Assembly: GCA_964229545.1 (NCBI GenBank)
Contig: CAXRDP010000080.1
Location: 1-7,737, forward strand
DNA length: 7,737 nucleotides
Origin: UBA724 sp964229545
Lineage (GTDB): Bacteria > Bacteroidota > Bacteroidia > Flavobacteriales > Flavobacteriaceae
Direction: 5' to 3'
Of the stretch, positions 5,986 to 7,737 are shown in pieces. Under the pieces are notes generated by a model. That model searched no databases. It was not told the DNA's origin and saw only the letters and a program-made list of their open reading frames with translations. The translations under genes were made by a program, and so were the position numbers. Each line of letters starts with the position of its first letter. The stretch's first letter is position 1.

Positions 5986-6126
5986 ATGGACCCAAAATCG
6001 TCTTCAGAGTTCTTAACTCAAAACGAGCTTGAAGAACACCTGAACATCAAGCTATGTCCAGAGCATGCGCGCACATTAGCGCAGTGCTCTTACGAATTCA
6101 TTCAAATCTTTATTCAAACGCTTTAA
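5986..6126 (+). CDS. 46-residue microprotein between regulator and recombinase
   Basis: The ORF runs from ATG 5986 to TAA 6124-6126 and encodes an acidic, Ser-rich start (MDPKSSSEFLTQNELEEHL), then a Cys-containing helix-prone middle and a hydrophobic tail EFIQIFIQTL. It fills the gap between the MerR-like gene and the recombinase, ending 15 bp before the recombinase ATG. The balanced composition and tight spacing support a real gene. Dyads AACCAG/CTGGTT (5943-5948 and 5965-5970) and CCC-AACC-GGG (5976-5985) precede its start and could modulate translation. A competing 34-codon frame (5928-6032) overlaps the MerR-like stop by ATGA but is Pro/Asn-rich and less convincing. No family recognised. 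Confidence 0.55.
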   Translation: MDPKSSSEFLTQNELEEHLNIKLCPEHARTLAQCSYEFIQIFIQTL

Positions 6127-6141
6127 TCCACTTCACACAAG

Positions 6142-7737
6142 ATGGAACCCTTTGACATTTCAAAATACCACAACCAAATTGTTTGGACCTACACCCGTGT
6201 GAGCTCCAAAGACCAATTTCAAAACAATGCGAGCATCAGCACCCAAACTCAAGAGATTCGGGCTTTTGCCTCAACCAATAACCTGATCATTGAGCAGGAG
6301 TACAACGCCAAGTACGAGAGCTCAAAAACATTCGGAAACCAAAAAATGCTTCTCCAACTCAAAGAAGCCATTCGAAAAACCCGCCCTTATAAACGGCCTA
6401 AGCTCATTCTATTTTGGTCTGTAAGCAGGGTTGGGCGTGCCGGGGCTGCGCACATCAGCTTCATGATGGAGCTTAAACGTGACTATGGCGTGATTATCTA
6501 CTGTGTAAGTGATGGGTATTCTACCCATGATGACAGGGCCGAATACGCCATAAGCACCGCCCTGTTGCATGCGCAGTGGGAAAACATCAATCGGTCCGAT
6601 GCCATTACACCTGGAATCAAAAACTATGTACAAAGAGGCTACCACCTAGGGAAAGCACCCCGAGGCTATTACAAGAAAGGGCCATTGGTCGCTAACCCCG
6701 AACACGTTCAAGCCAAACAAGAAGTGCTGCTCAATGATGAAGGAAGAGCTTTGAAGGAGGCTTTTAAGATGAAGATTCACGATGGTGCAACCGACCGTGA
6801 AATCATTGACTTTATGGCAAAAAAAGGATACTCGATTCCCCCGCAGACCTTATGTAAGATGTGGAAGAATCCATTTTATGCGGGCATCTACAAAAACAAA
6901 CATATTATCGACCCCAATGCCAAAGGTCCATGGGAGCCTATCATCACCCTACAAGAATTTGAACTGCTTCAGGGACGATTGGACGGTTCCTTCCTGGCTG
7001 GAGTGCCTAAGTTCAAAGGCAAAGAAGCAACCCCTCTGATTCCACAGTTTTTACGTTGTGATGAGTGCGCGCACAACATGACTTCCTATTTCAATAAGAA
7101 GACCCAATCCTATTACTACAAGTGCAACTCCTGCAATAAAACCGCCAATGCAGATACCACTCCCAAATCCCTAAGGCCAGGTGTCCATGAGCGCTTTAGG
7201 GACCTATTAGATGGGTTTCATTTAGACCCCAAACTTTACAATGTCTTTAAGGTTCAATTGGAAAAAAGCTTGGATCAAAGTCTTGGGAGATTCGAGTCCA
7301 AACGAAGGGAGGTTTTGGACGAGATTCAATTAAAAACCACTCATCTTGAGCGCATAGAGCACAACTTCGTCATTGGTGAAATCACAAAGGCCATGTACGA
7401 AAAGCATACGCAGGCAATCATAGGTGAAATAGCAGGATTGGAGGAAAAACTTGAGTCCATGCCTTCAAAAAAATCGAACCAAGAAATCATGGATGCCAAA
7501 CTCATGGAGGTCCTCAAAAACCCTCGTCAATTCTACGATTCCTTAAATGGGAAACAAAAAAGGGCTTTTCAAAAGTTAGTCTTTCCAGAAGGTTTGAAGT
7601 ACTCCATGAAAAAGCAAGAATATCTAACCTCAGAGATGCACCTGCTATTCGACATAACGGGTTGCTTTATAGAATCTTGGGAGGCTAATAAAAACAAAAC
7701 TCAAAGACAAAATGCCTTTGAGTCTCGTTTAGTGGAG
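6142..7737 (+). CDS. Large serine recombinase, open at the window end (at least 532 codons)
   Basis: The frame starts at ATG 6142 and has no stop before the window ends, so the C-terminus is missing. Residues about 13-150 are the resolvase/invertase catalytic domain: Y17-T-R-V-S21-S-K-D-Q carries the probable nucleophile S21 and R19, and S95-R-V-G-R99 supplies the two conserved active-site arginines. Residues about 154-284 form the recombinase DNA-binding domain (GYHLGKAPRGYY, then PPQTLCKMWKNPFYAGIY). A zinc ribbon follows with C306-x2-C309 and C328-x2-C331, then a long coiled coil at about 368-446, the arrangement of large serine integrases. Such enzymes integrate, excise or invert DNA through a 2-bp crossover. 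The gene sits 15 bp after a microprotein and in the same direction as a MerR-like gene, likely one transcription unit. Whether it is an element integrase or a local rearranger cannot be decided here. Confidence 0.92.
   Translation, partial: MEPFDISKYHNQIVWTYTRVSSKDQFQNNASISTQTQEIRAFASTNNLIIEQEYNAKYESSKTFGNQKMLLQLKEAIRKTRPYKRPKLILFWSVSRVGRAGAAHISFMMELKRDYGVIIYCVSDGYSTHDDRAEYAISTALLHAQWENINRSDAITPGIKNYVQRGYHLGKAPRGYYKKGPLVANPEHVQAKQEVLLNDEGRALKEAFKMKIHDGATDREIIDFMAKKGYSIPPQTLCKMWKNPFYAGIYKNKHIIDPNAKGPWEPIITLQEFELLQGRLDGSFLAGVPKFKGKEATPLIPQFLRCDECAHNMTSYFNKKTQSYYYKCNSCNKTANADTTPKSLRPGVHERFRDLLDGFHLDPKLYNVFKVQLEKSLDQSLGRFESKRREVLDEIQLKTTHLERIEHNFVIGEITKAMYEKHTQAIIGEIAGLEEKLESMPSKKSNQEIMDAKLMEVLKNPRQFYDSLNGKQKRAFQKLVFPEGLKYSMKKQEYLTSEMHLLFDITGCFIESWEANKNKTQRQNAFESRLVE

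Noticed and set aside
5928..6032. 34-codon frame coupled to the MerR-like stop by ATGA
   Set aside because: Pro/Asn-rich, ends inside the better-supported microprotein frame; noted as a possible leader but not annotated as a gene.
5071..7737. IS607-type transposon
   Set aside because: That family has a single small serine recombinase with its MerR-like domain fused at the N-terminus and a TnpB partner; here the recombinase is the large type with a zinc ribbon and coiled coil, the regulator is separate and TnpB is absent.

Overview
The window looks like accessory chromosome or mobile-element DNA from a marine or environmental member of the Bacteroidota. The grounds are the AT-rich genes without clear Shine-Dalgarno sequences, a small outer-membrane barrel ending in phenylalanine, a secreted protein of the VWxFGxGxxLDFN type common in Bacteroidota, and a large serine recombinase of the style found there. 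This assignment is inference; no marker gene fixes the taxon.

Layout. Bases 1-145 hold two hairpins. Bases 146-2799 (+) form a tight cluster: a small outer-membrane barrel protein, a GH16-fold glucanase-like protein, and a second GH16 paralogue interrupted by one in-frame TGA. The intact copy has a degraded catalytic motif (E-I-H-I-V-D), while the interrupted copy keeps the canonical E-x-D-x-x-E. Bases 2800-3339 are non-coding and structure-rich: a perfect 20-bp dyad, a small hairpin, and a roughly 165-180 bp module with imperfect inverted ends and short direct repeats that resembles a cassette recombination site. A secreted protein gene that seems cut short (3340-4134, -) ends at the edge of these repeats.

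From about 4300 the base composition becomes visibly richer in GC and the genes look like element maintenance. A ribbon-helix-helix/coiled-coil protein with a C-terminal membrane segment is encoded on the minus strand (4318-4845). Divergent from it runs a plus-strand unit: a MerR-like regulator (5071-5931), a 46-residue microprotein (5986-6126) and a large serine recombinase (6142 to the window end, still open). The shared divergent region carries three phased GTTTAC boxes by the ribbon-helix-helix start and a perfect TGGTAAATTTACCA palindrome before the MerR-like gene, all with the core TTTAC.

Working model (inference): the right half is a recombination/control module of an integrative element. 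The left half is cargo, whose boundaries carry folded repeats and whose genes show signs of duplication and decay.
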